Assembly: GCA_023055425.1 (NCBI GenBank)
Contig: JALGPY010000010.1
Span: 53,419,665-53,483,664 of the forward strand
From: Linanthus parryae
Taxonomy: Eukaryota > Streptophyta > Magnoliopsida > Ericales > Polemoniaceae
Direction of reading: 5' to 3'
Length of the DNA: 64,000 nt
Under the pieces are notes generated by a model, which saw only the letters and a program-made list of their open reading frames with translations, made no database searches and was not told where the DNA came from. Positions 21,867-32,010 of this stretch are shown one piece after another (position 1 is the stretch's first letter; every line of letters begins with the position of its first letter). The position numbers and the translations under genes were made by a program.

Positions 21867-22347
21867 TGCACACTTGAATAATCATTATAATCTTCGGACG
21901 CCTCCTTAAGTTTAAAACATGATTTTTGTTCTTGGGTTCTTGGAATTTCATATATTTTCTCTTTATCAGTAGTTTATCAGCTTTCTAGAGATGTGAGAGA
22001 CAACCTTGAAGTCATGCTGATTATTATTGATAAAGAAGATGATGATGGTATGAACAATATGAACAACGATAGAGAGAACAATGAAGGGCAAAGTTCTCCG
22101 AAAGTATAATTTTAGTAGAGTACTCCATCCACTAACTAACAAACTTAAACAAAAGGGGTGTAAGTGAGAGACAGTTTGGGCATCTGAAGGGGTGTGACTG
22201 AAGATTTCCAAACTAGAGTAAGTGTAAATGAAGATTTGTCTTAAATTGAGGGGGTGTAACTGAAATTTACTCGAAGGAGAAGGGTCCCGTGAAAACACAC
22301 ATTCACTAGTAGTCACGTCTCTCTCCCTCCCTCCCTCTTCCCCAGTC

Positions 22348-23290
22348 TTTTTTTACATAAAACGCGATATTCACATTATATTACAAGCAAAATGTACATG
22401 AGGCCGTAGCCCGATAAGTGTTTTGGGAAGATACATTGTGACCAAAAGCGATCGACAACCTATTAGATACATTGTGAAACAATGGTAGAACCAACATAAG
22501 GTTTAACTAAGTAGATCAAAAAATGCTTCTAGGCTTGCACTACGATAGCATTGCGTCCTCATGTTTATTAAAAAGTAACTGCGGAAGGATTTGAGCTGGA
22601 GAAATAAAAAAGTATTCAAAAGAGAGATAATGATGTCTTCCTTGTCGCGCTAATATGTCTGCAACTTTGTTAGTCTCGCGGGATGCGTGATGGATGCTCC
22701 AAAGAGGACGATGCCTGAGAAATCATCTACAATCATTCACAATTTATGTGAGCCAAGGCGAAACGGAAACATTTTCATGTATGTAGGAGAAAGCTACATA
22801 AGAGTCGGTTTCAAGCTGTAGAGAGTTGACATTCAACTTAGAAGCAATTGATAAACCATCTCAAATAGCAAAAAGTTCTGAATGCAAAACACAAGTAGTT
22901 GACAGTTTACGAATGTAACCCCCTAGCCAATTCCGGTTACTATCCCTAAATAAACCTACACTACCCGAAGTTCCAGTTTGAGTTTCTACACTACCATCAG
23001 TATTTAGTTTAATACTATCAGCTGGTGGAGGTTTCCGGATTAATTGTTTGAAAGCAGATTTTGGCGTAATACGTTTATTATGAAAGAGCGTATACTCCAA
23101 GGCTAGATTATGAGCTAAATTTATCACCTTATTATGGATATGACAGTCAAACATTTTCAATTTTTTTTTTAGTTGTTCAAATAGTCCATAAGGAGGTAAA
23201 GGTAAAGGTAAATCGGATCGTCCATGAAGGATGAGGATAGCTGCAGCTAAATATTTTACCGAATTTGGTTAGAGATCCAATCTTTAGTAT
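22348..23290 (-). pseudogene. LINE 3' fragment with RNase H, copy A
   Basis: The minus-strand frame contains KLNTDGSVETQTGTSGSVG (first RNase H Asp), HSELFAI (Glu) followed by an in-frame TGA, QLETDSYVA (Asp) and HHASRETNKVADILARQGR, then a stop and about 200 bp of 3' untranslated sequence. It ends in poly(A), seen as T at 22,348-22,354. Two more stops lie inside the RNase H. The same TGA after FAI is in the B copy, so it was dead before the duplication. It is a different LINE lineage from the one at 432-11,500. Confidence 0.85.
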
Positions 23291-23299
23291 TACTAGCGC

Positions 23300-23551
23300 G
23301 TTCCCTCTCTTTCTCCTAAAACTGACTTTTACCAATATTTACTGGGTTACTTTGACCGGTGATTTTGGATGATTTGAATAGAAATATGATACAATTTTTT
23401 TATAATATTTTCATGGTGTTATAGAGTAAAAGTTGCTCTATAATACGTGAAAAAATTATCTAAAAATTATATCGTTTTGCGACCAAAATTACCGGGTCAA
23501 AGTGATCCTGATATGAGTCAAAAAGTCAAAATGAGTGGAAACAGAGAAAAC
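23300..23551. mobile_element. Long-TIR MITE, family M, copy 2 (in segment A)
   Basis: Starts GTTCCCTCTCTTTCTCC and ends GGAAACAGAGAAAAC. The arms are about 115 bp and inverted (ACTTTGACCGGTGATTTTGG against CCAAAATTACCGGGTCAAAG). It has an orthologue-like partner in B at 40,272-40,523, so it predates the duplication. Confidence 0.75.
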
Positions 23552-24050
23552 AAGGGTGGTACCATAGTAGTAGTGGTCCGCGAGAAATCATGAGTAGTTG
23601 AAGGAATAAAATTCTGCCATATAGTAATAGTACCATATTTGTTTACTGAAGTGGCAGTCTCGGAAGAGGTGTAGATCAGATTAAATTTGTAGTTAAAGGA
23701 AGACGGCCACGTATTAATCTCCAAACGAACGAATTTGGATGGGTGCGTGGATTGAACATTTACTGGACAACAGAATATTCACAAGAAGACAGAGTACAAC
23801 ATTACCGGCTCCATAGTAAGAAATTGTGGTACACTGACTTGTTCCAGTACTACTATTCAAAGGCACTTCTCCCACAACTGATGGGATTAATGGTCCAGAA
23901 TAGTGCTGTTGATCGTCGATATGTTCCTGGAAATATCTCCTTTCGGAGCCTGAATCCCTCCAAGACACATGGATATGTACTGTGGAACCCCGTTCCTAAA
24001 ACATGTTAGAATAAATGTACCAAGGGATATGCCAAAATAATAGATAAACT
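23552..24050. other. Conserved block at the end of copy A; possible exon remnant
   Basis: 23,740-24,010 is well conserved in B (40,675-40,890). Open frames exist on both strands (an 88-codon plus frame and an 84-codon minus frame) and I cannot decide whether either is coding. The minus frame includes QQHYSGPLIPS, which does not lead me to a family. It is treated as unassigned duplicated sequence. Confidence 0.3.
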
Positions 24051-24660
24051 ACGCAGATACGCTAAGAGAGATGGGCAACCACCCTCAGAAACATCCTTAT
24101 CTCTCTATCTCTCGTGCATCTGGGAAAGTAGTAACAGCGGCAGAGGCCTCTTCCATTTCTGGGTTTTCAACTCCGGTCTCACACCAAGATAATTTCTGGG
24201 TTTTAATCGGTAGTGGTGTTATTGGGGTCCGAGTTATTTCAGTATTATCCGTGGTACTCTTTCTTGCTGATATGAGAGCCTCGTTGACATTTTGGGAATT
24301 GGGATGAGCGGAATAGACAAGAAAAAGTACTCTTAATTCACATCCCTCAAATTTTAGTTTCTTTCACTTTTACCCCGCTACTTCGCTTTCACTCTTAGCC
24401 CCCGAGCTAGAATTGACAGTATTTTATTTTTATCTTTTGTGGTGTTTGCGATTTGGTAGGGCATGTATATACGTTTAGCCAACAATCTTTAGTCTGTGAG
24501 TCGGAGGAACTTATTGACTATGTTTATTGGTCGTTTTCGGTGGGAAGTTATGTCGGCTCAAATTTTCTCTAACTGCTTTTTAATATAACACAAGGACTAT
24601 TGCATTAGAATAAGAATTTACATGTACTCTTTCAAAGGATAGCGTTCCATTCCATATCAC

Positions 24661-24699
<39 letters not shown>

Positions 24700-24763
24700 T
24701 TTGAACCGGTCTTAATGGGTGAACTGTACATTGGTGCATCGCTCCTGTATACATGGATATGTA
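24051..24763. other. Spacer between the two duplicated segments
   Basis: Unique within the window. Contains an open 78-codon plus frame at 24,071-24,307 without recognisable motifs and a T34 run. The right edge is the breakpoint of copy B. Confidence 0.4.
24664..24697. repeat. T34 homopolymer
   Basis: 34 consecutive T about 70 bp before copy B begins. Could be the poly(A) tail of an unrecognised minus-strand retroelement or a slippage product. Confidence 0.9.
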
Positions 24764-24943
24764 TATTTTCACCAGTCAAATACGTTTCATGAGCGAACAT
24801 TTCCCTTCCGCCAATTGACATCATCACCATAGTTGCTCATTTCTTCTTCGGCTTTCTTGCACATCATCACCATTTTATCTGGGTTGCCAAATATATCGCG
24901 AGCTAGTATCACCGCCCACGAAGCTCTAGATGTATTGGTGGAT
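24764..24943 (-). pseudogene. Penultimate exon of the host gene, copy B (truncated)
   Basis: The minus-strand CACTTTATAG acceptor precedes STNTSRASWAVILARDIFGN and PDKMVMMCKKAEEEMSNYGD, after which B shifts frame and meets a stop. The open frame to the acceptor and the agreement with copy A at the residue level argue that this was once coding. Sequence beyond GGTGAAAATA is lost at the duplication breakpoint. Family not recognised. Confidence 0.45.
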
Positions 24944-25231
24944 CTATAAAGTGAATTGAAGAATACAAACAATAGTTTATTAGCACCCAGCTTTACCTTC
25001 CTAACTGGGAGAGAGCGCTGAATTAAGCATCAACGCTAATGGGATCTTGTGGAAGGAATGGCACACCATAACATCCCTTCTAGGAAGTTCCTATAAGCAC
25101 CTCGAAAAAGCCACAAAATGTGTCCGAGCCCAGAATTTTCATCGAAAATAAAGTACTTTAAGAGCTAAGCCTTCCATGTTGTCTCATTGTTACTATAAAC
25201 AAACTTAAACTTCTAGATATCCTTAGAACTT

Positions 25232-25484
25232 ACTTGGTTTGTTTCTTCTCTTTCTTCCAGTTTTGACTTTTTCATCCGTAGTCATGTCACTTTGACCCGA
25301 TAATTTGAATAGCGAAACGATGTAATTTTTCATGGTGTTGTAGAGTAAAATTATTTTACTCTACAACACCATGAAAATTTACCAAAAAATTGCGTCGTAT
25401 TGCTAATCAAATCATCGGATCAAAACGATTTGATGAATAATGGTAAAAGTCCAAAGTGGAAAAAAGAGAAGAAACAGAGAAAGT
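25232..25484. mobile_element. Long-TIR MITE, family M, copy 3 (private to B)
   Basis: Starts TTTGTTTCTTCTCTTTCTTC and ends GAAACAGAGAAAGT. The centre is an exact palindrome around AAAATTATTTTACTC, so the arms meet. It sits at AACTTAC|...|TATGA, where A has no such element. The arms match the other three family M copies in the GACTTTTT, ACTTTGACCCG and TTGTAGAGTAAAA blocks. Confidence 0.75.
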
Positions 25485-26509
25485 ATGAATTTTAATCAAT
25501 ATCCAATACGTCAATAACTAGGAAAAATAATTGGCACGTAACCAGGAAATGATATTATTAGCAGCAGTCATTGACATAAGTAAGTAGTCCGTAACATTGT
25601 ACTCATACAGTAAACATTGGCCTAACTTTAATTATGCCACAAGTATCGAAAATGCAAAATTTGGCAAGCATAAAATTAAACTCTTAGAAACCTCTACACA
25701 CAAGTTTTATAGCAGAGCATGAGAACTACAGAAAGTTTTGTTACCAAAAATGCAATATGGTTCCACACCCAAGAAGAGTAGACATGAATCTGTAGCAGCA
25801 AAACCGAAGAGACTTGCAAAATGGTTCCCCACAAAAAAATAACTAACACCGGAAAAAGAAAACACTCCAAGCCAGACTTGTGACACGACAAAGCAGAATA
25901 AGCATTTCCCCAATGTCCCACTGAAGACCAAGTCAACCCAAACTCGTTGGGGCCAAATCAAACACACCGAACCAAAACAACCAAGTTTTGGTAGCCAAAT
26001 CACGCCATTTCTTCTGTACCTTCGACGCATATGAAGACATGGGTGAGTTTGGTGTGAGCATATTCATATATTTTAATTCAAAATTTATTTTTTTTTGGCT
26101 TTTTGGACTTTTTCTAAAGGTTTGTGTGATCTTTTTTTAGTGGATTTTGAATTTGTAGTGTTTAGTTGGTAGAAGAAAAAAGTTAGGATTGACGCCGATA
26201 TTTTTTACTAGACTCATACAACTTTTTTCTTGAACTTTTGTGTCACATACTTTTTTCACACTATCGTAAGCGACGGCTTAAAATCAAAAAGTTAACACCA
26301 AGGAAGTACTTGAGGATAGGGATGACAACGGATCAGGTTTGAACAGGATCTACCTAGATTCAAATTTTATCCACGAGGTTTGGGATCAGACCGTGTTCGA
26401 ACTTGATTTTGCCTAATTCGAATCGGATTGTCCATCTGATCACGACGTACAGTATTTTAAGTTAGTCTAGCCTAAAATATTATTAATTAGAATCAAAATT
26501 GGATTAATA
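25485..26509. other. Gene-free stretch of copy B
   Basis: Counterpart of parts of 12,690-12,960 and 13,815-14,868. Open minus frame at 25,707-26,030 has no recognisable motif. AT-rich; nothing further seen. Confidence 0.4.
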
Positions 26510-27287
26510 TACACTTTACATCTATAATGTTATATCGTTTGTTAAAAATACATGATTTTTCACGACGTTATCGAATTTCTCATGCCATTGCTTTGGAGCC
26601 TGTTTTAGACCGTAAAGGGATTTCTTAAGTCGACAATATTTGGTGTCGCTTCCCGGAACTTTGAATACTTTTGGTTGTTCCATATAAATTTCTTCTCCCA
26701 ATTCTCCATTTGGGAAGGCTGTCTTAACATCCATTTGATGAATTTCAAAATTAAAAATTGCAGCAATTGCAATGAGCATCCGAATGGATGTTATTCTTGT
26801 TACTGGAGAATAGGTATCGAAGAAATCTAACCCCTCCTTTTGCTTATAACCTTTAGTGAGAAGTCTCACTTTGTACTTATCGATTGTACCATCGGGTTTA
26901 AGCTTATTCGTACAGATCCTTTTACATCCTAGGGGTTTGGAGTCTGGTGGATTGTCTACGAATTCCCGTATTATTTTACAAGATGGACTCAACTTTGCTA
27001 TTTATAGGCTCTTTCCAATATGGAGCATCAATACTGGACAAGACTTCTTTGTAACTTGTTGGATCATTTTCCGTCAAGTATGTTAGGAAATCGGGTCCAA
27101 ATGTTTTTGCCGTTTTGGCTTGTTTACTCCGCCGAACCTCTTCTTCTTGGTCGCTGTCACATGCGACCATTTTCCGGACTTTTGTACTTCCTTTATCTTA
27201 CAAGGAAAGATATCTTCGAAGGAGGCATTGGCCGATTCAATAATATTGTTCTCGTGAATGTCCGGTATTTCTGATTGGTGTACCAGA
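26510..27287 (-). pseudogene. Copia polyprotein fragment, copy B
   Basis: On the minus strand there are DIHENNIIESANASFEDIFP (pre-RT spacer), FGPDFLTYLTENDPTSYKEV, CKRICTNKLKPDGTIDKYKV, KGYKQKEGLDFFDTYSPVTR, FEIHQMDVKTAFPNGEL and LKKSLYGLKQAPKQWHEKF, in Copia reverse transcriptase order, ending before the YVDD active site. One frameshift separates the spacer from the RT part near 26,985. It is better preserved than copy A and lacks LTRs. Confidence 0.85.
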
Positions 27288-27450
27288 AATCAGTGAGCAC
27301 TACGCCTCGAATGGATGAGCACTACTCTTCTTCTAGGCTTTCGATCCTAGCCGTTAGAATTTGAACTTTTCTAGACCCTTCCATGGGAGAAGACCTTGTA
27401 TAAATAGGGGCTCATTTGCTCCAACCCATCTGAGGAAGTTGTAAGCTCTC
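27288..27450 (+). repeat. LTR-like remnant with TATA box, copy B
   Basis: Shares TTCTAGGCTTTCGATCCTAG and TTGTATAAATAGGG with 15,646-15,840 and is cut off after AAGCTCTCTTATG. Confidence 0.3.
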
Positions 27451-27677
27451 TTATGATCAGAAGAAGTATTTGACAATCAAATGATTATCACGGTGCCAGT
27501 AGATGAACCGCTAATAATAAAATGATAATCACTCAAAGCCAAGCACGTCAAGGGCCAACCTTGAATCATGGAAACAGGACACATAAAAGAAAAAGAAAAA
27601 ACACATGAAAAACACTCAAAAAAACAAAGTACAAATCTGCAGATGAAGTTATGTTGCTGCTATAATAAATAAAAGGA

Positions 27678-28040
27678 CTACACCTTATCAACACCACCTG
27701 CAGCTATAATAAACAAATTACAATTCGTGAACTTGAGACGGCCCAGTAACATTGAAGAGTAGAGGAAGAGCCAGTTCCTATCATCTGTGATAGGGTCCAG
27801 AGGGTGAAAACAATAGAGACAATTAGGCTGAAAAGGGGTTTGCCAAGGCACTGGAGCAGTCATCTTCAGATCAAGATGCTTGTCCCGAAGCTCTTGGGAG
27901 ATGTATTCATAAGACGCCACCACATCAGAATCAACTCCAAATTTCGTCCCACATACATGCACTTGCAGATACCTCTAACAATCACCCTCCCAAAGAAATG
28001 TCTTGCAAGTGCTTCCTCTTCTTCTTTAAATAGTTGAATC
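27678..28040 (-). pseudogene. Unrecognised protein-coding fragment present only in copy B
   Basis: On the minus strand a stretch reading EEEEALARHFFGRVIVRGI is followed, after a one-base shift, by VCGTKFGVDSDVVASYEYIS, then LRDKHLDLKMTAPVPWQTP, NCLYCFHPLDPITDDRNW and LFIIAAGGVDKV and a stop. Hydrophobic and charged residues alternate as in a folded domain and the composition is unlike the surrounding repeats. It lies between the 5' exon candidate (31,704-32,010) and the 3' exons in the right orientation, so it may be an internal exon of the same gene. I cannot assign a family. Confidence 0.4.
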
Positions 28041-28159
28041 AAAGCCTTTCATCGAGTGTTGCTCCCATCGGTTGACCAGTAGGGTTTAGTGTCGGGGAGT
28101 TCCCGATAGGGGGCAGAGAAAAGGGGTGGAGGTAGACCCGGCTGATTTGGGGGAGGGAG

Positions 28160-29616
28160 TGTTGGAATTGTGCCCTAGAGGCCATCAATTTATTGTGACA
28201 ATTATATGGATTTACGATTCATTATGTTATCGATATAGAGATATGTTAACATGAATGAAGTCCTTAGAATATAAGTTTTATAATCTCAAAAAATAAATAA
28301 AAATACAAGTGTTAAATTCTCAAATTTCCTAGTCAATTATAATGATTAACGGGACAATCATCTATAGACTAGTATGGGGTTGGATTGATATGGAGATATC
28401 ACGATCCAACACATGTGTATGCATTAGGATTAATGGCATACTGGATTGACCCACAACGAGAAGGATACATTAGATTATGTTAAAGTCATAGTCGCTTCTC
28501 GTAGTGCTAATATAATTGTAATCCTTAGACTTGAAGTCACTAGATACTCTAGTTGTGAAATATCGTGATTTGATGTTATCAAACGTTACACCGTAACTAG
28601 GTAACTATAAAGGTAGCTATCGGGCATGATATGAAGCAAGATTAGAGATCGTAGTGATGTAGAGAGGATTTGTCCCTCCCACATAATGGGATAAAATATC
28701 CACGGCCACTCGAGGGATGAGGCTTATTGAATGTCTGGCCAGACTCAGATAAATCAGTATGGAGATATTGATGTTATCTGCTTGCATAAGCATATTTCCA
28801 GCATCGAGGAACTATGGATTGGATATACGAGTGTGACTATTTATGTCTCATGTCCGATTCGGATATGGAGACAAAGGGATAGTGCAATACGTGATATTGG
28901 GCACAGAAGGTTTGTCGGGATCACTCACTTATTTCTATTAGTTGGGTGCATGGATGCGTTGCTAGACACGCTCCATGTTAGTAATAAGTTACTACCAACT
29001 AAGTAGAAACCTATGGGGTCACACGTCAAATAGAGTTGAACTAGATTTGAGATTAATTAATATGATTAATTAATTAGAAGGATCACTTTGCAACACTTTG
29101 TAAACTTAGTAGGACTAATTTGCAAGGAAGGGACTAATCCAAGTTCATGTAGAACTAGGAAGGGCCTTTATGTAGTTAACAAGGAGTTGTTGGACTATAT
29201 AAATGATGCTCTAGCTTCCTTTCCACTACTAATGCTCATAACATAAGTGAGTGGGAGAGAGAAAAAGAGAGAGCAAGAGACAAGCTAAGAGGCCGAAGCC
29301 ACCCTATCCCGTTCCCTACTCGTCGGCCACAAGAGAGGGCAAAACCCCTCTCTTGTCTTCGTTTCGTAATTCATTCTTCCCTCTTCCTCGGGTCCAAGCT
29401 AGCACTAGGACAAGGAAGAATCTAGATCTCACCTCTAGACGTGGATCAACCGTAGAGACGAGGATATTATTCATCGTGTGATCTCCCGAACCAAAAGGTA
29501 CACATCTTCTATGTCCTTCTTCATGTTATGAATGTCTCTTCCTGTGATCCTTGGTAGGCTTTGAGTAGGAATTAAATTTTTTTATTCCGCTGCGTTACCA
29601 ACGTCAAAACCTAACA
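28160..29616 (+). mobile_element. Solo LTR of the Copia-3 family, private to copy B
   Basis: Begins TGTTGGAATTGTGCCC and ends AAACCTAACA, with a perfect TSD GGGAG (28,155-28,159 and 29,617-29,621). It shares many blocks with the LTRs of the complete element at 53,172-61,475, such as TAGAGGC, GGGACAATCATCTATAGACT, GATCCAACACA and GGACTATATAAA. No primer site or internal region follows. A solo LTR formed by recombination. Confidence 0.88.
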
Positions 29617-29694
29617 GGGAGGACTGGTGGGGCTGGCTCAGGTGGATTGGGGTGGGCTTGTGTGTTTGGGAATCCCTGGACCAGTCCGATTGCA

Positions 29695-30937
29695 TGTCTA
29701 CTATACTGATTAAAATTCGTTCGTTATCAACAAGAACGCTATAACCCTACTAGGTGGAATTAGGTTTCATACCTGCGTCCAAGCTATCTGATGTAGGTCT
29801 GAAACACTCCGGATCTTCTCCCGTATTCCGGATGTTCATCCTGGATGCAAGTGTGGGCTTGCTTCTTCCAGAATCCTTCTTGGCCTCCAGACGAATGGCT
29901 CTCACTCTCGAAACCCTAGATTTTGGTGTGTATCTCAAGCATCCGAATTCTGAAGACTAGGGAAAATTATATAGGCTATGGGAGGGACCTGGAGGAGAAA
30001 ATACGAATCAGGCTCCTAACTTTATTAGGACTTCTGGTTCCACCCGAACCTAACCAAATAAAGTTAATAATAGTTAGTACCACTAAATAATTGTTATTGC
30101 ACTCCTGTCCGTATTCTCAAAAAATAATATTTCGAGCTCCTGTTATTAAATACTTATTATCTCCCCATGTTAAGATTACAGATATCCGCAGATTAAATTA
30201 ATTACTGAATAATTCATTTAATCGACCATTTTCCAAATCCTTGTTCCTTACCACTTAACTTATTTGATATGTCCATATTACCAAGTAATCTACCGAGAGG
30301 GTTTGATATAATCAAAACTTATAAGCTTCATCAAGGGGATATCATCAATCCCATAACCGGGACATGGATTCCTTCAATATATCAATTTACACCATGGACT
30401 CAGTAGTATTACCCAACTCATCGAGGTTATTGACTCCATAAGAATCTTTTGACTTGTCAAAGCAATAACTACTAAATACATGTGCACATTGACTATCTAA
30501 GGATTAAAAGCATAAGTAATTATAATAACCATAAGAAGCAACGTGTCTTATTAATTCAGTACGAAGGCAGTGGTTTCAACTTGGTCCTGTTCAATATACA
30601 CAAAGTATACTAGCACATAGAGTCGAAACTATAGTATGAACTACACCGTTTCCTGTAGCCAAGACAGGCCTACTAAAACAATGTGCTACAATCGTTCTGA
30701 TGGTTTGTCTGATTCCATCTAGATTGTGAACTCATAACTTTCATTCCACAAAAACCGAAGATATGATCTTCTGTGTGTAAGCTAGACTCTACACACCAGA
30801 TCTTCTTCTATGTGGAATAATAGACAAATATGCATAATAATAACATAATGCAAAAACACTGCCCAAAACTATTCTCATAAATGTCAAAATCAAATAATCC
30901 AATACAAAAAGCATGGCTTTTAGTATTCAATCCAACA
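29695..30937 (-). mobile_element. Probable solo LTR of another Copia family (minus strand)
   Basis: On the minus strand it begins TGTTGGATTGAATACT and ends GTATAGTAGACA. A TATA-like CCTATATAATTTTCCC lies near 29,965, followed by GAATTCGGATG and an LTR-like leader. The flanks TTGCA and GACCA do not match, so either the borders are slightly off or one flank was altered. It lies between two related copies of a GGCTGG/GGTGGATTGGGG host string. Confidence 0.6.
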
Positions 30938-31067
30938 GACCATGCCCCCCAACAGCAGAGGAAGAGGGTGGAGGAGCCTGTGGTATAGGGGGGACGGGTG
31001 GGGCTAGCCCAGGTGGATAGGGGTTGGCAGGTGGGGGATCTTGAGGCCTCGGGACTAGAAACCCCTA

Positions 31068-31610
31068 TGCGGCGGCGGAACTCCGACGATCTTCTGAACT
31101 TGCCCGGTGGCGCTGCTCATCAGCGGCTCAACTTTCCTGGCGGCGCTGCTCATCACTGGAGTAATCCTTTGTTCTCCGGGGACTCCTTCCCTCCTCCTCT
31201 GGGCAATTTCTGGAGTTACAGATCACCAATACGCCGTCTTCATCACCGACTTCAATTCTTGAACTACCACGAGCACCGCCGTCGTCCTTGTGATTTTTTG
31301 AATCGCCGCCGTCGTCCCTCTGGTTTATTGAATCTTCCCCTGCGGCGGAACTCCGACGATCTTTTGAACTTTCCCGGCGGCGGCGATTATCATCAGGAAT
31401 TGTTCTCCCGCACTTCTCGCCCCCCTCAAGGCTTGGTCGATTACTCTGTTCCGATTCGTCGTCTTCATCTCTCGCTCTGGTGCCATCTCCGTTTCTTGAA
31501 TCACCGCCGTCCCTCTGATTTCTTGAATCATCGGCGTCGTCCATCTGGTTTCTTGAATCTTCCTCTCTCGTTCTTGGGCCAGCTTGCAAGAACCCATGTT
31601 GATTTAGCAC
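31068..31610. repeat. About 270-bp tandem duplication with internal 27-bp sub-repeats
   Basis: GCGGCGGAACTCCGACGATC occurs near 31,069 and 31,338, and the sequence after each is similar for about 250 bp. Within it a TTTCTTGAATC...CGTCGTCC...TCTGG unit recurs at least five times. GC content is well above the surroundings. Read on the minus strand the sub-repeat encodes DSRNQ(R/M)DD-type runs. Confidence 0.65.
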
Positions 31611-31673
31611 GAAATCAGGGCCCTCCTCTTCTTCAACGTCTTCGTCCATCAGCTCATAGTCTGAGAAATTCAT
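31128..31673 (-). CDS. Hypothetical acidic, repetitive protein
   Basis: A 182-codon minus frame starts at ATG 31,673 (MNFSDYELMDEDVEEEEG) and ends at 31,128. An in-frame stop lies a little upstream, so this Met would be the start. The product is rich in D, R, E and S, with repeated DSRNQ- and DDGG-like strings produced by the DNA sub-repeats. There is no recognisable domain. The opposite strand is also open for 273 codons (30,998-31,819), so the open state may come from GC-rich, repeat-driven codon use. It lies between the 5' exon candidate and the 27,678-28,040 fragment and might be an exon of that gene. Confidence 0.25.
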   Translation of the reverse strand: MNFSDYELMDEDVEEEEGPDFVLNQHGFLQAGPRTREEDSRNQMDDADDSRNQRDGGDSRNGDGTRARDEDDESEQSNRPSLEGGEKCGRTIPDDNRRRRESSKDRRSSAAGEDSINQRDDGGDSKNHKDDGGARGSSRIEVGDEDGVLVICNSRNCPEEEGRSPRRTKDYSSDEQRRQES

Positions 31674-31703
31674 GTGCTCTGTATTTGTCTCACGTTCGAT
31701 CAA

Positions 31704-32010
31704 CTACATTTGCAGAACCTTTCTTCGTCTTCTTCTTCTTCTGTCTCTGTCCGGAACCTTTCGCCGGTCGACTCCTCTTCTTACTTCCCCCTTCTGATCA
31801 ACCGTTCTTGAACCAGTAGAGATGGTTGGCGTCCTCCGTCTTCTGGGTGTGGCCTCACTGCTATCGCTCGCTGCCATGGAAGAGGACGGTGGCGGTGGCG
31901 GCTGTGAGTGTGGTGGTTGGAGTCGAATGTTTCCGAGTTTGTTTGGGTCTACAGGGATGGTAGTATACACATCCCCAATACACAGAGGGCGCCGTGCTCC
32001 ATCTTGAATT
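31704..32010 (-). pseudogene. 5' exon candidate of the unrecognised host gene, copy B
   Basis: The minus frame reads TTIPVDPNKLGNIRLQPPHS, a proline run, then SSSMAASDSSEATPRRRRTP and an arginine-rich tail ending in a stop near 31,704. Copy A (15,900-16,130) has the same order but with stops. MAASDSSEATP is a plausible start, and an Arg-rich segment would suit a nuclear protein. That is only an inference from composition. The frame is open throughout in B. Confidence 0.35.

Larger units (their letters stand above)
11659..24050. repeat. Segmental duplication, copy A
   Basis: From ATTTTCACCAGTCAAATAC at 11,661 this copy matches, block by block and in the same order and orientation, the stretch that begins at 24,766. 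Shared blocks include the host exon, the Copia RT fragment, the pseudogene first exon, sequences around the solo LTR targets, a 172-bp tandem repeat, a LINE RNase H fragment, a MITE and the block at 23,750-24,010. Private to A are an insertion near 12,165-12,680, a MITE-like element at 13,415-13,657 and the solo LTR at 17,334-19,915. Homology fades just after AGATAAAC at about 24,050. Confidence 0.85.

Noticed and set aside
23714..24009. Confident host exon in the conserved block at the end of copy A
   Set aside because: Open on both strands, no splice borders that I can defend, and B is frameshifted; kept only as a low-confidence block.
28731..29006. Similar open frames starting MSGQTQINQYG in three places (28,731; 53,716; 60,780)
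   Set aside because: All lie inside LTRs of one family; they recur because the LTR is repeated, and the frames diverge between copies.
30998..31819. 273-codon plus-strand frame in the GC-rich repeat region
   Set aside because: Both strands are open because the repeats are multiples of three; no motif is recognisable and the strand agrees less well with neighbouring exon candidates than the minus frame.
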